A stretch of 45,198 nucleotides of DNA from Tritrichomonas foetus (lineage: Eukaryota; Parabasalia; Tritrichomonadida; Tritrichomonadidae). The stretch is from positions 33,654 through 78,851 of the forward strand of contig MLAK01000681.1 in the NCBI GenBank assembly GCA_001839685.1, read 5' to 3'. The notes beneath the pieces are model-generated. The model was not told where the DNA came from. It saw only the letters and a list, made by a program, of their open reading frames with translations, and did no database searches. Position numbers and translations under genes: made by a program. This document shows positions 1 through 10,000 of the stretch, piece after piece (positions within the stretch are counted from its first letter, which is position 1; each line of letters begins with the position of its first letter).

Positions 1-697
1 TTTGGATACTATCCTCTTAACCATCTCATTTTTGACATTCCAATAGCCTCAAAATGAATAATTGCCTGCTCAGCATTGAAGAAAACGATATTCTTGGGAA
101 AAATGAAAACTCACGATTCTTTGATTTTTCAAGGCAGTCCTTTCTATTATCAGTTCTGTATGATGTGGCATTGGTATTGACAACTTCGATTAGCTGTTTA
201 ATTGATTAGGTATGAAATTAAGATCAATTTAAAAAAAAAGACGATCACTTTAAACGTATGACTATACCTATATTTTGAAAAAATCATTTGGATTTTTAAA
301 TAGATGAATATTTGAGAAATGTCTTTCATATCCCTTGAGACAATGAATATTATGTTTATATAACAATTTGATAATGATAAGCTAAAAAAATGAGACACAT
401 TGCCATGTCAAAGAAAATTGTGTAAATGTGTTTGAATGGTTTATGATTCCTTTTTGACCAATTTTTTCACATTTCACTTTGATATTTTTATTTTTCTTTT
501 GTTAAATGGTATTATCATGAGAAATTCCATCATTAATTATATCTACTTTGATATATATCGAGAGTGAGATTAAAAGTTCAGTGATTTCGAATTTTCACTT
601 CACTTATCATGATAACTTTTTCTTATTTACCGCTTCACTTTTTGACTAAAGTTCTCAATTTTTATTCTTTTCTTTCTCCATTTCTCCTTGATCAGGA
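1..697. other. 5' edge, intergenic, with a weak 51-codon ORF
   Basis: AT-rich DNA upstream of the first gene. Positions 54-209 hold an ATG-to-TAG ORF of 51 codons (begins MNNCLLSIEEND) that is somewhat richer in GC than its surroundings. It could be a gene fragment running in from the left edge, but I recognise no family. The rest looks like ordinary spacer until the promoter region of the next gene at about 600-697. Confidence 0.3.
614..622 (+). promoter_or_regulatory. Candidate promoter element AACTTTTTC
   Basis: Exact copy of the recurrent 9-mer (reverse complement GAAAAAGTT), 76 nt before the ATG at 698. The 16-mer at 648-663, just downstream, is also found upstream of the gene at 25822. 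The function is inferred from recurrence only. Confidence 0.45.
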
Positions 698-2020
698 ATG
701 TTTAACCCTGGATCTGATGATGTAGAAAACTCGGACTCATCCCGCCTTGCACTTGGCTCCCAGAAAAAGTACCATTTCAAAAATATGTCGATGTCAAATT
801 TCTTTAAAAAAAGTAAATCATCGAAAAAAAATAAGGGAAATCATTCAAAAAGTAATAAAATGGGCTTTGAAAATAAAAACTCTCCTCCCCAGAAAATTGC
901 TGATCCTGATTTCATCACATTGCAAAATCAGTCAAGTGGCTTGAGTTCTAACAATAGTGTCAATAATATGGACATTATATTGAAAGAAAATTATCCAAGC
1001 TTGAATTCAAACTCAAATTCAAACACATCAACTAATTCTAATAATTCCGATTATGCAAGAAGAAGAAGACGAAGTAGCAATCAGATCACAATTAATTCAA
1101 ATTTCAACTATTCCATTAATTATAATCTGAACTCAAGCTCAAGCTCAACAAATGAAAAAGATTTAAGATATTTAATAAAGCCTTATCAACAACAACAACA
1201 ACAACAGCAGCAGCAACAACAATCAATTAATGAGCCAATGATGAAAAGAAATACTTCGTTTTCTCGAATAGGAGATGATTCGATATTTCCAAATGAAAAT
1301 GAAGAGTATGATCAACCGACAAACATAGCACGACGATCAAGATCTCTTTCTCATTCTGAAAAAGAAATACAAGAAATAAATACTATTGTAAACATCCAGA
1401 AATCAGATAACTACAAAAAAAGCAGGAAAAAATCAAAAAGTGAGAAGAAATCATCAAAAGCTGAAAAATCGAATAGTTTGCAATTGCAATATGGAACAAT
1501 TGATAACTTCTTCACAATAAGTTCTGACAAACTAGTGAAGATAATATCACCACAATCATTGAATACATCTGAGTTTACTCATTTAAATCACCAAGTCTTA
1601 TCAACCACTCGAAAAGCGGTAAATGAAATCGCTGGCCTCAGTAACAATATTGGTGTTTTAATGGAAAAATACACAAAATTTCAACAAAATATAACAAAAA
1701 TGTCTAAAGAAATTGAAACAACTCAACAAAAAGTAGAAATTGTTCAAAAAGGAATGGAGAAAATGAAAAATCAATTAATTGAAAAAGAAATAGAAAAAAA
1801 GCGCATTGTATCATGTCAAAAAATTCTTCATTTTTTTGTAGGACTTTTTGTTTTCTTTGTTACAATGATCATAAATTTTGGCTACAGAATGAAAAACAAA
1901 TATTTCAAAGTTAAAAAAAGTATTCAAGTAAATGATAAGGCCGAATTGATTGAAAAGAATGAAGATATTCCTGAAGAAAATGAGAAGAAACATGAAAATG
2001 AAGCAGAAAAAGAGTTGTAA
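698..2020 (+). CDS. Low-complexity coiled-coil protein with one membrane segment
   Basis: A 440-aa protein I cannot assign to a named family. Residues 1-300 are disordered: Lys/Ser-rich near 30-50, Asn/Ser-rich near 90-155, a run of 12 Gln near 165-176, and basic Ser/Lys patches near 245-260. Residues about 290-370 look helical and heptad-like (ending QKVEIVQKGMEKMKNQLIEK), and one hydrophobic segment follows at about 376-396 (ILHFFVGLFVFFVTMIINFGY region). A charged tail of about 44 residues rich in Glu and Lys ends the protein. A cytosolic coiled coil placed just before a C-terminal membrane anchor recalls SNARE-like or organelle-tethering proteins, but the tail is too long for a classic tail-anchored protein and no SNARE zero-layer pattern is obvious. 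The start is the first ATG, which has the recurrent upstream motif 76 nt before it. Confidence 0.75.
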   Translation: MFNPGSDDVENSDSSRLALGSQKKYHFKNMSMSNFFKKSKSSKKNKGNHSKSNKMGFENKNSPPQKIADPDFITLQNQSSGLSSNNSVNNMDIILKENYPSLNSNSNSNTSTNSNNSDYARRRRRSSNQITINSNFNYSINYNLNSSSSSTNEKDLRYLIKPYQQQQQQQQQQQQSINEPMMKRNTSFSRIGDDSIFPNENEEYDQPTNIARRSRSLSHSEKEIQEINTIVNIQKSDNYKKSRKKSKSEKKSSKAEKSNSLQLQYGTIDNFFTISSDKLVKIISPQSLNTSEFTHLNHQVLSTTRKAVNEIAGLSNNIGVLMEKYTKFQQNITKMSKEIETTQQKVEIVQKGMEKMKNQLIEKEIEKKRIVSCQKILHFFVGLFVFFVTMIINFGYRMKNKYFKVKKSIQVNDKAELIEKNEDIPEENEKKHENEAEKEL

Positions 2021-2345
2021 TGACTTTGTTTCTTTATTATTGTATCATGATAAATAAATATTAATTCTTATCATTTTTGAGTAGGTTTAGAAAATTTGAT
2101 CATTACTTCATTCCTCTCATTGTTGTATTTTCTTTTTAGACTTCTATATTGATTTATAAGATATAAACCAAGGTGTGATAAACAAAATATTACAATTTAT
2201 CTCTGAAATGTGTTTTATATAACATATATGAATTTATTTATGGCTTATTATTAATATTTCAATAGATCAAAAGGTTTTTATTGTAAATTGCTAACATCTA
2301 AAGATAAAAAATCATTTTTAATCAGTCATTTTTTACTAATTCTTG
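2021..2345. other. Intergenic, 3' flank
   Basis: Very AT-rich spacer between the 3' end of the coiled-coil membrane protein gene and the small minus-strand ORF. I see no coding potential, hairpin or recurrent motif. Confidence 0.5.
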
Positions 2346-2447
2346 TTAATGATTAGAAGGTGGTGGTGATCTTGGAATAGGTGGCGGAGGTCTTCTATCA
2401 GGAGCGCATGTTGGTGGATTTCTTGGAGGTGGGTTTGATCTTGACAT
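2346..2447 (-). CDS. Small proline-rich ORF (33 aa)
   Basis: ATG at 2447 opens a 33-codon ORF whose product is about 40% proline with several Arg (PPPRNPP, RRPPPPIPRSPPP). Such biased composition is unlikely from random AT-rich DNA, and the local GC is well above its surroundings. The open frame continues 28 codons upstream of the ATG with ordinary-looking residues (SDCHLLVSKNDFHKAL) but no ATG, so this may be the 3' end of a gene that lost its start. PPxP runs of this type bind SH3, WW, EVH1 or profilin domains in other proteins; no function is claimed here. Confidence 0.35.
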   Translation of the reverse strand: MSRSNPPPRNPPTCAPDRRPPPPIPRSPPPSNH

Positions 2448-2949
2448 TTTTTTTATAAAATTTCGTAATACAGACAATGCCTTGTGAAAATCATTTTTAG
2501 ATACCAAAAGATGACAATCACTCGCAGTCAAATTGATGTGTCAAAAATTTCCCTAAATAATATTTTCAAATATTCCCATTATGAACACTCGAAATAATTT
2601 CGGAAACATTTGTTCACTATTGGTAATAATCTAATTGAGAATATTTGGGTCAATTCATGTACCAGTGACCAATTAGTCATGAAATGATTTTCTCTCATGG
2701 TGAATATCATTCATCATTTTTTCTCTTTTACTGTTTGTTTGTATGAAAAATATAGAAATGATGAATGTTCCAGGATTATTTCACTAAAATATGTGTCAAA
2801 TGGATGTTGAAACAAAAAGGCAAATCCAAAAGCTCAATTATTTTGATCAAACAAACAAAACATTTTTATTCACAAAAATCAAACATTTCTTTTCGTTGCC
2901 TTTCCTCCTTTGGTTTCTTTTCTAAGAACTGATTGTGGTTAGCTAATAG
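2448..2949. other. Intergenic between two minus-strand genes
   Basis: AT-rich. The part nearest the small ORF is its upstream region and contains the 28-codon open extension noted there. The right part is the 3' flank of the coiled-coil gene ending at 2950. I see no recurrent 9-mer or hairpin. Confidence 0.4.
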
Positions 2950-4272
2950 TTACACCGGCTTCATGGCACGTGGTGATTTTCCAGTTTTGGTATAAACAAT
3001 AGTATTAATCATTGCTCTTTGTCTAAACAATGCTGCAGGTGACTGTTCAACACTCTTACTGGATTTACCATTCGCACCATGATTATTACGATTCATATTA
3101 TTTGAGTTGTTGTTGTTATAATTGCTATTTCGTGGAGATTTGGTTATTTTTGTGTTTCCTAAGCTTTGAATTGCAGCTGCGCTTTCAAAATGAGCTTCAA
3201 CATGTTTGACAGCTTTTTCTTGTTTTTCAATTTCACTTTGTGCTTGTCTTTTCATTTTTTCTATGACATTATTCGCATTCATTTCTCGAACAAAAAGTTT
3301 TTCTTTCTGTTTTTTAATCACTTCTTCACGTTTGTGATTCAAAAAGTCGATCCATCTTTCTTGTTGAACTTCTTTTTCTGCTTTTTCTAATTGGTCAACT
3401 TCATGACTCAATTCTGTTGCTTGTGAGTACATTCCTGCAGTAACCATATATTTTTCTTGTGCTCTCAATTGCAAAATATTAGGTGAAATTTTTCTGAGGT
3501 CTGGTGGTGGAGGCAAATCGTATTGTTTATCAAATTCAATAAGCTCCTGTTCATTTAACTTCTCAATTTCTTTTAGGTCTTCAATTTTTGACCTTTCTGC
3601 CTCAAAAATTGACCTTTCCCATTTTTCTCTCAAATTTTCTACATCATTTTCTTTGATGGCAAGTTTCTCAGACAATTCGAATACTTTGGCCGAGGTGATT
3701 TCCGCAAACTTGTTATCGGATGTAAGCGCGATAACCTTTCGTGACGCATTAACAGCTTGTTCGGCAAGCAGATAATCGTGATTATTCAACGCATCTTTAT
3801 GAATCTTCTTCAGTTCGAGAATCAACGTTCGATATGCGCGCGGATCGATTCGTTTGAATTCTCCACGGAGAGCTGAATCAACGCTGATTGCCAGCTCCGC
3901 CGGAGTCATAATTAATTTTGTCGACTGATCTGATATTGTTCCTCGTATTGATCGTCTAAACGATCGAGTCTGTAACTGTTTTGGGTCATTTTCGTATCTG
4001 TAATTTGAGATATATTCTATTGCTTCAGCAATTGAGCGTGAGGCTGGCTGGTTTCGCCACTCTTTCAGGGCCCGCTCCTTCTCCCGGAGAAGAGGAAGCA
4101 AAGAATTATAGAGATCTGGCTCAACTTCGGTAATGCTTAATCCATCGATCAGATCGAATATAATTGTGTCCAAACTTGGCTCTTCATCAAACAAATATTT
4201 ATATAGGCGTGGTTTTGGGCGTGGAGATGGGAGTGCGAATGCTCTAGTCGTTGTATTTCTTTGTGTTTTCAT
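2950..4272 (-). CDS. Coiled-coil protein of a trichomonad-type family
   Basis: A 440-aa protein. Residues about 25-110 contain a segment (SLDTIIFDLIDGLSITEVEPDLYNSL...) resembling the short helical unit I recall from many uncharacterised trichomonad coiled-coil proteins: hydrophobic-G-x-x-I-x-x-V-x-P, then a charged helix ending in a Tyr-rich IEYISNYRYE. Residues about 120-210 continue helical; about 215-365 is a long charged coiled coil interrupted by YDLPPPPDLR; the last 70 residues are disordered and Asn-rich. The role is unknown; a cytoskeletal or scaffold function is only a guess. The 5' third is markedly richer in GC than the 3' half. Part of its 5' coding region (4076-4169) is duplicated at 4909-4993. 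Two motif copies lie 102 and 118 nt upstream of the ATG. Confidence 0.7.
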   Translation of the reverse strand: MKTQRNTTTRAFALPSPRPKPRLYKYLFDEEPSLDTIIFDLIDGLSITEVEPDLYNSLLPLLREKERALKEWRNQPASRSIAEAIEYISNYRYENDPKQLQTRSFRRSIRGTISDQSTKLIMTPAELAISVDSALRGEFKRIDPRAYRTLILELKKIHKDALNNHDYLLAEQAVNASRKVIALTSDNKFAEITSAKVFELSEKLAIKENDVENLREKWERSIFEAERSKIEDLKEIEKLNEQELIEFDKQYDLPPPPDLRKISPNILQLRAQEKYMVTAGMYSQATELSHEVDQLEKAEKEVQQERWIDFLNHKREEVIKKQKEKLFVREMNANNVIEKMKRQAQSEIEKQEKAVKHVEAHFESAAAIQSLGNTKITKSPRNSNYNNNNSNNMNRNNHGANGKSSKSVEQSPAALFRQRAMINTIVYTKTGKSPRAMKPV

Positions 4273-4373
4273 GATGATGATTTTTTGATGTGAACGTTTT
4301 TTCTGTATTTCAAGAAATAAAATGGTGAATTTTTCGAAAATAGGTCAAATATAACTACTGATAATGCACCGTA

Positions 4374-4398
4374 AACTTTTTCATAACCAAACTTTTTC
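4374..4398. promoter_or_regulatory. Two copies of the candidate element AACTTTTTC
   Basis: Exact copies at 4374-4382 and 4390-4398, 16 nt apart, both followed by AT. They lie between the divergent minus-strand coiled-coil gene (ATG at 4272) and the small plus-strand ORF at 4555, so they could serve either. A related CACTTTTTGA follows at about 4407. Confidence 0.45.
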
Positions 4399-4554
4399 AT
4401 AATGACACTTTTTGATGTTCAGTTCACAGTTTCACTTCGAAGTGTCTATGGAAGAGAACAATCATCACTGTTGGCCAATAGGTCCGAAATTTTTCATTCA
4501 TAGGATATTTCTGTAAAACCATACAAAATTGGTAGTTGGCCTCACACGAAAAAT

Positions 4555-4695
4555 ATGTCAGGATATCCACTCAAAAATAATAGCACAACTCCATCTACAA
4601 TACCAATCTGTTGTCCACCTATTTCACCAACTAATCCAGGACCAGGTGGTAACGGTTTATCCTATCCAAATAGTTGTTCAATAAAAAAGACGTAA
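4555..4695 (+). CDS. Small Pro/Asn/Cys-containing ORF (46 aa)
   Basis: ATG at 4555 to TAA at 4693-4695 gives a 46-aa peptide with 9 prolines, several Gly, Ser and Asn, and a CC pair (PICCPPISPTNPGPGG). It is higher in GC than its flanks. A TCACA sequence eight bases before the ATG fits the trichomonad initiator pattern TCA(C/T)(A/T), and the motif pair at 4374-4398 lies upstream. It shares the small proline-rich style of the ORF at 2346-2447 but not its sequence. No family is recognised; it could be a short real protein or a chance ORF. Confidence 0.4.
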   Translation: MSGYPLKNNSTTPSTIPICCPPISPTNPGPGGNGLSYPNSCSIKKT

Positions 4696-4908
4696 CTTTT
4701 TTAATTCTTTCCAATTATCATACTTCTTTACTCACTTTCTTATTATGTCATTCAGACTCATCACTATTTTTATGAATCCATGAGATTTTTGTTTGGTCAG
4801 CTGAAAATCTGCTATGGCGGTAAATCACTTGTTTGAACGAGTCTTAATTTATATTTATATAATCGCAGTTAATTCATATGGATGGTTTCACCATTATTTA
4901 AGGATCGA

Positions 4909-4993
4909 TCCTTCTTTCCGGAGAAGAGGAAGCAAAGAATTATACAGATCTGGCTCAACTTCGTTAATATATAATGCATCGAATATAATTGTT
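4909..4993 (-). pseudogene. Partial duplicate of the coiled-coil gene 5' region
   Basis: This stretch aligns with 4076-4169 inside the neighbouring coiled-coil gene. There is a 27-nt identical block (starting CCGGAGAAGAGG), one mismatch, an 18-nt identical block (AGATCTGGCTCAACTTCG), then a roughly 10-nt deletion and a final 14-nt block (TCGAATATAATTGT). It has the same orientation as the gene and lies upstream of its start. It carries an indel and cannot encode the same peptide throughout, so it is read as a dead duplicated fragment. A 65-codon plus-strand ORF across it (4814-5011) is treated as accidental. Confidence 0.7.
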
Positions 4994-5140
4994 TTCAATG
5001 ATGATCATTGATCTCAAAATATTTATTCAAACATGATGTCACTTATGGGAATGAACCGAATTGAATTCTTTTCAAGAAAGAATCATGATTTTATAAAATC
5101 GTAAATTTCTTTTAGAAATATAAAACTATATTATTTTATT

Positions 5141-6256
5141 TTATTTCGCATTCTCTTTTTCATACTTATGTCTTGTCTTCAGTTTTGATTCCTGAATCAT
5201 TGTTGCAGTCCTTGATGCGAATCCATCATCACCATCATCCAAACAATTTTCTTCAAGGAGCTCCTTTAATTTTTTGAAATCCATTTGTGTCTTCATTAAA
5301 GGCTCTAAAACTTTCGCTCGATCAAGTTTTTCGGTGCGTTTGATGAAAGGATGCTGAGTGAGTGCAGAAAGTGTTGGGCGATCACTTGGATTCATTTTTC
5401 CACAACTGTACACGAAATCCTTGAAATCTTCAGAAAAATGCTCTTCATATCTCATTGGAGGGAAACCTTTCATTGATATTTTCTGCATTGCTTGAACAGG
5501 TTCCAGTTCACAGTATGGAGGTGCACCTTCAGCAAGTTCAACTGCAGTACACGCCATGCCCCAGATGTCAACAGGATAGCTGTACATCTGATTGTTGATT
5601 GCTTCAGGAGCCATCCAATATGGAGTTCCAACAGACGTCATTGTAAACGTCTGATTTTCTTCAAACTGTCGAGAAATTCCAAAATCAGTCACCCGACAAT
5701 AACCATTTTGTGATAAAAGTATATTTGCTGCCTTTATGTCACGATGAACAATTCTATGTTTCTGCAAAACAAGTAAAGCATTAATTAGATCACTCATAAC
5801 AATAGAAATTTGATCTTCTGAAAGTACTTCATTACGAAAATCAAGAAGATCTCTGAAAGAGCCTTGCTTACAATATTCCATTAAAATGGTCATATTTCCA
5901 TTCAACAGAACAGTTCCGTAATACTGAATCGTGTAATGCGAGTTGATGCTTCTCATGAGTTTGATTTCATCTTTGAGCATTTTCTTGTTTTTTTCCGATA
6001 ATAATAATTTTTCATGAACGTTCTTTCCAGCCATGAACTGAGAGGAAGGAGTATGAAAGAGCTGAACAACAGTTCCAAAACCGCCTTCGCCGATAACTTT
6101 AATGACTTGGAAAATTTCTTCTGGTTTTGTATTCTTGTCAAATTTCCACGTTTTGTCGGAGTCGAGATGTACTGGATGGCTTACTTCGAGAGGCCCTGTA
6201 ATATTCGCTGAGGCCCTTTTCTTAACAACTTTCTTGACCTTCTTTTTGCCTTTCAT
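5141..6256 (-). CDS. PAK-like STE20 serine/threonine kinase
   Basis: A 371-aa protein kinase of the STE20 group. The N-terminus is strongly basic (residues 3-14). It is followed by a CRIB/p21-binding-like motif at 19-31 (I-T-G-P-L-E-V-S-H-P-V-H-L, compare I-S-x-P-x-x-F-x-H-x-x-H-V-G). The kinase domain spans about 48-305: glycine loop GEGGFG 56-61, ATP lysine K78, HRDIKAANIL at 171-180, DFG 191-193, and the STE20 activation-segment signature GTPYWMAPE 210-218. The tail (306-371) is charged. The basic stretch plus CRIB points to activation by Rho/Rac/Cdc42-type GTPases at membranes, and so to actin or cell-shape signalling; this is known for PAKs and inferred here. All catalytic residues are present. 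The candidate element lies 41 nt upstream of the ATG, and TCACA is near the start. Confidence 0.9.
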   Translation of the reverse strand: MKGKKKVKKVVKKRASANITGPLEVSHPVHLDSDKTWKFDKNTKPEEIFQVIKVIGEGGFGTVVQLFHTPSSQFMAGKNVHEKLLLSEKNKKMLKDEIKLMRSINSHYTIQYYGTVLLNGNMTILMEYCKQGSFRDLLDFRNEVLSEDQISIVMSDLINALLVLQKHRIVHRDIKAANILLSQNGYCRVTDFGISRQFEENQTFTMTSVGTPYWMAPEAINNQMYSYPVDIWGMACTAVELAEGAPPYCELEPVQAMQKISMKGFPPMRYEEHFSEDFKDFVYSCGKMNPSDRPTLSALTQHPFIKRTEKLDRAKVLEPLMKTQMDFKKLKELLEENCLDDGDDGFASRTATMIQESKLKTRHKYEKENAK

Positions 6257-7041
6257 TTTTTAAAGATTTTGTGAGTTTACAATAGTTTACAATACTAACT
6301 TTTTCATTAGATAAATGGTTTGTGAGAATTATAGAAACATCACAAAATAACGTCCTTTTGACTTATCAAAGGTGATTTCATTAGGAAATTGTGAATTTTT
6401 ATTTCACCATGATTTGTATCAATTTTACCGAAATATTTTCAATAGGTTTCTATCTATTAAATTTTCCAACGAATGGTTCTTTCAATGATTTACAAATTTC
6501 ATCTGAATATAAAACTTCCTCTCATTCAATTGAATGCAATGAACGAATCTGTCAGTGACTCTTTGAATTTTCTATTCAAAATTATGAATTTTTTTTGCAA
6601 AGTATTTTCAATATCCATTAATCAACACCAGATTTATCTCCTAAATTAACTTGCGCAATGTTTTCTCTAACTCTATTTCGACGATAAGGATTTCATTCAA
6701 ATCATGATTGTTATGTAGAAATCTGAGTTTCCCATGTAATGATTTCTAAATTGAGACATCTTTGAAAATCTATTAGAAAAAGTTTGTCATCATTGAAAGA
6801 AAAAATCACTTATCCATCATTTTACGAGAAACTCTGGATGAAATTAATAATTATTTTGAAATTTGGAAAGAATAGCTGGGTTAAAAAACCATTCTATCAT
6901 CTTTCCTTTTGATATCAATACTGCATGAACAAATATCAAAAAGATATGTATATTTGAAAATTGTATAATTTACAACATCATTCACCAATAAAGGGCAATT
7001 CACTCCGATGATTTTTAATTCAAAAATTTCGCAATTCAAAA
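6257..7041. promoter_or_regulatory. Divergent intergenic region, kinase / CatSper-like gene
   Basis: A 785-nt AT-rich spacer between two divergent genes. It carries the candidate element at 6297-6305 (41 nt from the kinase ATG, reading GAAAAAGTT on the kinase strand) and GAAAAAGTT at 6776-6784 (258 nt before the 7042 ATG). A TCACT initiator-like site lies near 7000. A 36-codon ORF from 6539 has no convincing support. Confidence 0.4.
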
Positions 7042-10000
7042 ATGCTTTCTCTCTTTTTTCTCATTTTCGCCCATGCTCAATCCGATAAAGTTGGTATGTA
7101 TGGAATATTTGGACCGGTTGGAGCACCATCGACCTTTGTTCCAGGCCCGTATTCCACGATGACCGCCGAATGCCGAAGTCCGACAAATTGTTCAGGAACA
7201 TGGAAAATTTCAGCCGGCTGCTGGATAACAACGAACAACACCTCACCAAATATTCGCTTTGTTTGCTCACAATCCGGTTTTCACTCGATTCGAATGGATC
7301 CATTTTCCGACGATGATTCTTCTTCAGGCAATGGAAATTTATCAAATTCTCAATATTCAAGTCTCAGTTTCAACTTCGAAATCGGAAAACGACGGCGGGA
7401 TTATATTTGGTATATCATTCCTGATGATCCAGTTGAGAGCAACTTTTGTGCTAAAACGACACTCTGCTTCCCTGATTCAAATTCAGAAATTCCAGTCAAA
7501 ATATGGATTTCTAGTTTAGTTCATTCTTCATCCTTCCAAGAAGATCCAAACGAGTATTTCCACATTTCAACATCCCCATCAAATGAGTCTAAAGCAATCA
7601 CGAAGAGGTTTTATAAACTCGGAGAAGTTCCAATTCTGACTGTTGATGGACATTCGTATAAAGAAGAATTCATTTTCGATGAAAATCAAAATTTATGGAA
7701 AGGAAATGTTCGATTGAATGACCAATTCCCACATCAATTTATTCTTCATGGAAATGATGTTGCTGACTATTTCAGTGATGTTTCGAATTTAACAGGGTAT
7801 TTTTATTATACTGGCTTAATTCCTGGATTCGAATCACTCTTCTCTTCAGCGGGAACAACAAAACAAAGTTCACTTTTAAATTCTCATTCACATAAATCAG
7901 AACTATTAGAAACAGATTCTAAAAAACAAATCAAACAAAAAAATAATGAGAGTGTAACAAAACTATTTTCAAATTTATTTTATTCATTTGACAATCAAAT
8001 ATCTGATGAAAATTCAATTTATTATTTATCAAATAATATATCAAGTTCACGTAGTACAATTTCGTTTTGTGGTTGTTTTCCAAACATTGCTTCTTATAAC
8101 CTTGAAAACGACTTTTTTATAACCCTTTCAAATTTTGAAGCAATATCTCATGTAAAAATGAACGGAAATGACAACAAATTATTATCGATAGATTTTAACC
8201 CACATTATGTATATGCAATTGATAGTAATAAGAAACTTTATTATTCAAATGGTGGACAATGGTCAGTTATTGAAAATCTCAACATTACTGACAATTCACA
8301 AGTGAAAACAAGCAAAATGTGTGCAATTGCACCAACTAGTGATAACAAGCTGAGCCCGGAAAATGATTATTTTGCTGTGTTACATAATCATACAACAATT
8401 CGCGTATATTTCTCAATTGATGAAATGAGATTTAATGATTATGATTTGAGTTCAAAAACTGATAAAATATATGACTTTTGTATAAATTCGTATTTACTTC
8501 TAGTTATTTATGATTTAAAGGATTCAGATAAGTTAGGAATGACCCTTTTTGATTTGAAACTTGGTGGATCAACTGACCAAGAAGAAGTTAGATTTTTAAA
8601 TCCAAAATTACAAACCACGAAATCGGGTGGGTTCTTTATATATGGAAATAAGCTTTGTTTTACATCAGATTTATTCTCTGTTAAATATATAACAATTCCT
8701 GACTTCTTTCCAGAAGAAAATATCATTAATTTAGTTTGTACTGATAATAACTTTGCTTTTGTAACTGATAAACAAAGAATTTTTTACGGTGAAATGTTAG
8801 ATTTGTCAGTCATTAATCTTTGGTCGCCGTCAAATTCTGAATCACTCAACATCTTCTTCAAAGGTGATACATTATATTCCATTTATCTTGAAGAAGTGAA
8901 TCAAACCCAAAACATTGATACATTCCAAAGAATCGTCAATCAAAATGAGAGATATGGTGATGATGATGTTATTTATCAGGTGAAAACACAGTTTATTTTT
9001 GCAAATAATAAAGAGTTACTGGAATCCCAAGCATTTTGTTTAGACTGTCCTGATCATGAAGAGTATGTTTATATTGATTTGGATCAAAATTTATCTATGA
9101 GTTTCAATGTTGCTGTTTTTCATTCAGAACCTTTAATGTCAACTGTTCAATCACCCTCACTTGTGAAGGTTGATAGTACTTACACTCTTGAAACTGTGAG
9201 CTGTGGTAAACTGATTCAATTGATGGCTCAGTCAAACAGACACAATATAAACGCAGTAGAATATCCGAATCCAATTAACACTGAAATTGAAGCCATTACA
9301 AAGTCATCTTGTTCACTTTACCATTTAAACTTTACTGCATCACCAACAGGTAGATTCCAAAATAATTATACGGACTCTATTCTTAAAACAACTGGATCTG
9401 GAGTGGTTCATGTTATTCTTGAACAAGGAAAAAAGACATCTTTTGCTGAACGTTACCAAATTTCAGTACAATGTCGTCCAGATACTCGCCTTAAAATCGT
9501 TTCGGGTGATGAATATTGTTACAGTGGCTTCTTGTCCAATCAAGGCACAAACCTTGAAGATGAAAACCAAGAAAATGAAGGAGAAGTAGAAGATGTAAAT
9601 AGCAAATGTACATTTAATGCACTTTATGGATTGTCTAATTTTAAACCAAAACTTTATTTAGTTGATGGTGATGAAGAACGTGAAGAAGTTATTGAAGACT
9701 TTGTTTTGATTCCAGTTCCAAGCATGTTTAATGAAGATGAAAATGAATGGATGCCTGACTATGAATATACTGTTAATGTTAATGATGCAAATTGTTTGCG
9801 ACAGCCACAAAATTACTCTAATATAAAGAAAGATGGAATAGAATTGTCGAAATCAACATACAAACATTGTTTTGAGCCAGAATTTGATCAAAATGGAAAA
9901 ATTATTGAATTTGATAAAAATCAATACTATGAAATCATGAATTCAACAAGTAACAGCATTAATTTCATCGGAAAAAGGAATTTTTATGTATTTAATTTGA

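Noticed and set aside
4814..5011. 65-codon plus-strand ORF
   Set aside because: It runs antisense across the duplicated fragment of the coiled-coil gene, so its openness is inherited from that sequence.
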